Positions 63,117-64,000 of a stretch of 64,000 nt of DNA are shown here, piece by piece. The stretch is from assembly GCA_049472395.1 (NCBI GenBank), contig JBLIRR010000003.1, positions 124,001 through 188,000 of the forward strand, in the 5' to 3' direction. The position numbers and the translations under genes are program-made. A model generated the notes under the pieces. The model saw only the letters and a program-made list of their open reading frames with translations. It did not search any database and was not told the origin of the DNA. This DNA comes from JBLIRR01 sp049472395. Its GTDB lineage: Bacteria; SZUA-182; DTGQ01; JBLIRR01. Position 1 is the first letter of the stretch. Every line of letters begins with the position of its first letter.

Positions 63117-63557
63117 ATGAGTCCTCAAGATCTCTACTTCCTTTTTACAATTGATGACCAGCATTATGCGATGGCCCTTTCTCATATGGGCAGCGTAATC
63201 CGGGCAGTAGAATTAATCCGGTGTGCACATCCATCTGATATTCTGCTCGGATTGCTTAATCTCAAAGGGGAGATTATTCCGGTTGTCAACATACGGCACC
63301 AGTTTCACCTGAAAGATTCAGACATGACGCTCGATGACCGAATCATCATCTCTCACTCATTAAGGGGAACACTGGCATTTATTGTGGATGAAATCAGGGG
63401 CATTGCTGAATTGACTCTAAAAATCCTTCCCTCTGCCATAGATCCGTTCATAAAAGGTACAGGGAGATATAATCACGAAACAATCCTTATTATTGATGTT
63501 GACGAACTGCTGCCATGCACATGGCAAAAAAAAGGTGAGGTAAGAAATGCCCTCTGA
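63117..63557 (+). CDS. CheW-like chemotaxis coupling protein
   Basis: This 146-aa protein has the CheW fold order: YFLFTIDDQHYAMALSHMGSV, LLGLLNLKGEIIPVVNIRHQF (the IxGxxxxRGxxxPVxDL-type motif), ISHSLRGTLAFIVDEIRGI. It links receptors to a CheA kinase. It overlaps cheR by 11 bases and follows the glycan gene by 11, so pilus or surface motility may be controlled by this cluster, though no CheA is yet seen. Confidence 0.92.
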   Translation: MSPQDLYFLFTIDDQHYAMALSHMGSVIRAVELIRCAHPSDILLGLLNLKGEIIPVVNIRHQFHLKDSDMTLDDRIIISHSLRGTLAFIVDEIRGIAELTLKILPSAIDPFIKGTGRYNHETILIIDVDELLPCTWQKKGEVRNAL

Positions 63558-64000
63558 TTTTTCAGAACAGCTTTGTGCAAAGATGAGCGAATTCGTCAGA
63601 TCATTCACTGGCCTCGATTTTCCTCGTGACAGATGGCAGGACTTATTACGCGGCATACACGATGCATCTTCTGAGCTGTGTTTTAAAAATCCTGAAATAC
63701 TCATCAAGCGGTTCTTGTCATCCTCGTATACAAAAAAAGAGTTTGATACGCTGATTGATCATCTTACCGTGGGAGAAACCTTTTTCTTTCGTGATAAGAA
63801 TCTCTTCCAAGTTTTAAAAGATCACATTATCCCTCAACTATTGAATACAAAAAACAAGAAGTCAACGCATATGAGTTTCTGGAGTGCAGGCTGTGCGAGT
63901 GGTGAAGAGCCCTATTCCATTGCCATGCTTATTGATCAGATGCTCCCGTCACATAATGGCTGGGAGATCACCATTAAAGGATCTGATATTAATAAATATT
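63547..64000 (+). CDS. cheR: CheR-type MCP methyltransferase, 5' part (runs off window)
   Basis: The frame from ATG 63547 is open to the window end (151 codons). It shows the CheR N-terminal helical domain, VGETFFFRDKNLFQVL with the family signature TxFFRD, and the SAM-binding FWSAGCASGEEPYSIAML. It methylates glutamates of chemoreceptors. The C-terminal part is beyond the window, and it overlaps the CheW-like gene. Confidence 0.93.
   Translation, partial: MPSDFSEQLCAKMSEFVRSFTGLDFPRDRWQDLLRGIHDASSELCFKNPEILIKRFLSSSYTKKEFDTLIDHLTVGETFFFRDKNLFQVLKDHIIPQLLNTKNKKSTHMSFWSAGCASGEEPYSIAMLIDQMLPSHNGWEITIKGSDINKY

Noticed and set aside
1..64000. CRISPR array, rRNA or complete insertion sequence
   Set aside because: No regularly spaced repeats, rRNA signatures or transposase genes were seen in the window.

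Overview
This window looks like a chromosome segment from an uncultivated, AT-rich, Gram-negative bacterium. An LptD-like outer-membrane assembly protein, many Sec-exported proteins and type IV pilus/type II secretion pseudopilins support a double membrane. V-type (not F-type) ATPase stalk genes, type 1B pyrD/pyrK, a CheW/CheR pair and large secreted beta-sandwich proteins point to a poorly sampled or candidate phylum. No rRNA or other phylogenetic marker is present, so I do not assign a taxon.

Layout. 1-2124: end of dtd, an MBL-fold hydrolase, a XerD-like recombinase and a PII-like protein. 2242-21314: the most unusual part. A two-gene cassette is present four times: a ~129-aa tyrosine-rich exported protein followed by a ~774-829-aa exported protein with a conserved N-terminal module and two C-terminal cadherin/Ig-like domains. 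Three copies are tandem on the plus strand and one is inverted on the minus strand. A multi-PAS sensor kinase and a sigma-54-dependent response regulator lie between copies 3 and 4. Long untranslated leaders precede the cassettes. They carry conserved hairpins and repeated near-perfect anti-SD complements, and the leader of copy 1 holds a 26-nt perfect antisense of the start region of copy 4.

21315-28753 (minus): an operon encoding a TPR protein, two acetolactate synthase large subunits, two small subunits, ilvC and psd. 28923-32207: a promoter, then folC overlapping an lptD-like gene. 32214-33188: an ABC-type binding protein. 33362-33526: tRNA-Phe and tRNA-Thr, followed by an integrase remnant. 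34278-36401 is a decayed zone with an HU-like gene, a vanX-like pseudogene and a relic of a secreted Asp-rich protein behind a textbook sigma-54 promoter.

36478-46061: a GspG-like pseudopilin and two paralogous minor pseudopilin operons (H-V-W-X and H-H-V-W-X types). A 600-aa protein of unknown function sits between them on the minus strand. 46158-49328: a large secreted protein with thrombospondin-3-like repeats and duplicated halves. 49643-49875: a foldback repeat leading into the promoter of an rlmD-like/pyrK/pyrD operon.

53326-57974 (minus): a Tyr-rich exported protein, an orphan V-ATPase stalk pair, a hybrid sensor kinase whose phospho-accepting His is Gln, and an HNH protein. 58086-64000: an M42 peptidase, Smr and receiver proteins, a surface-glycan set (PIG-L deacetylase, DegT aminotransferase, WecA/MraY-like transferase), then CheW and the start of CheR.

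Taken together, much of the window is devoted to building and controlling the cell surface. The four-cassette system and its leaders are the best candidate for an undescribed system.
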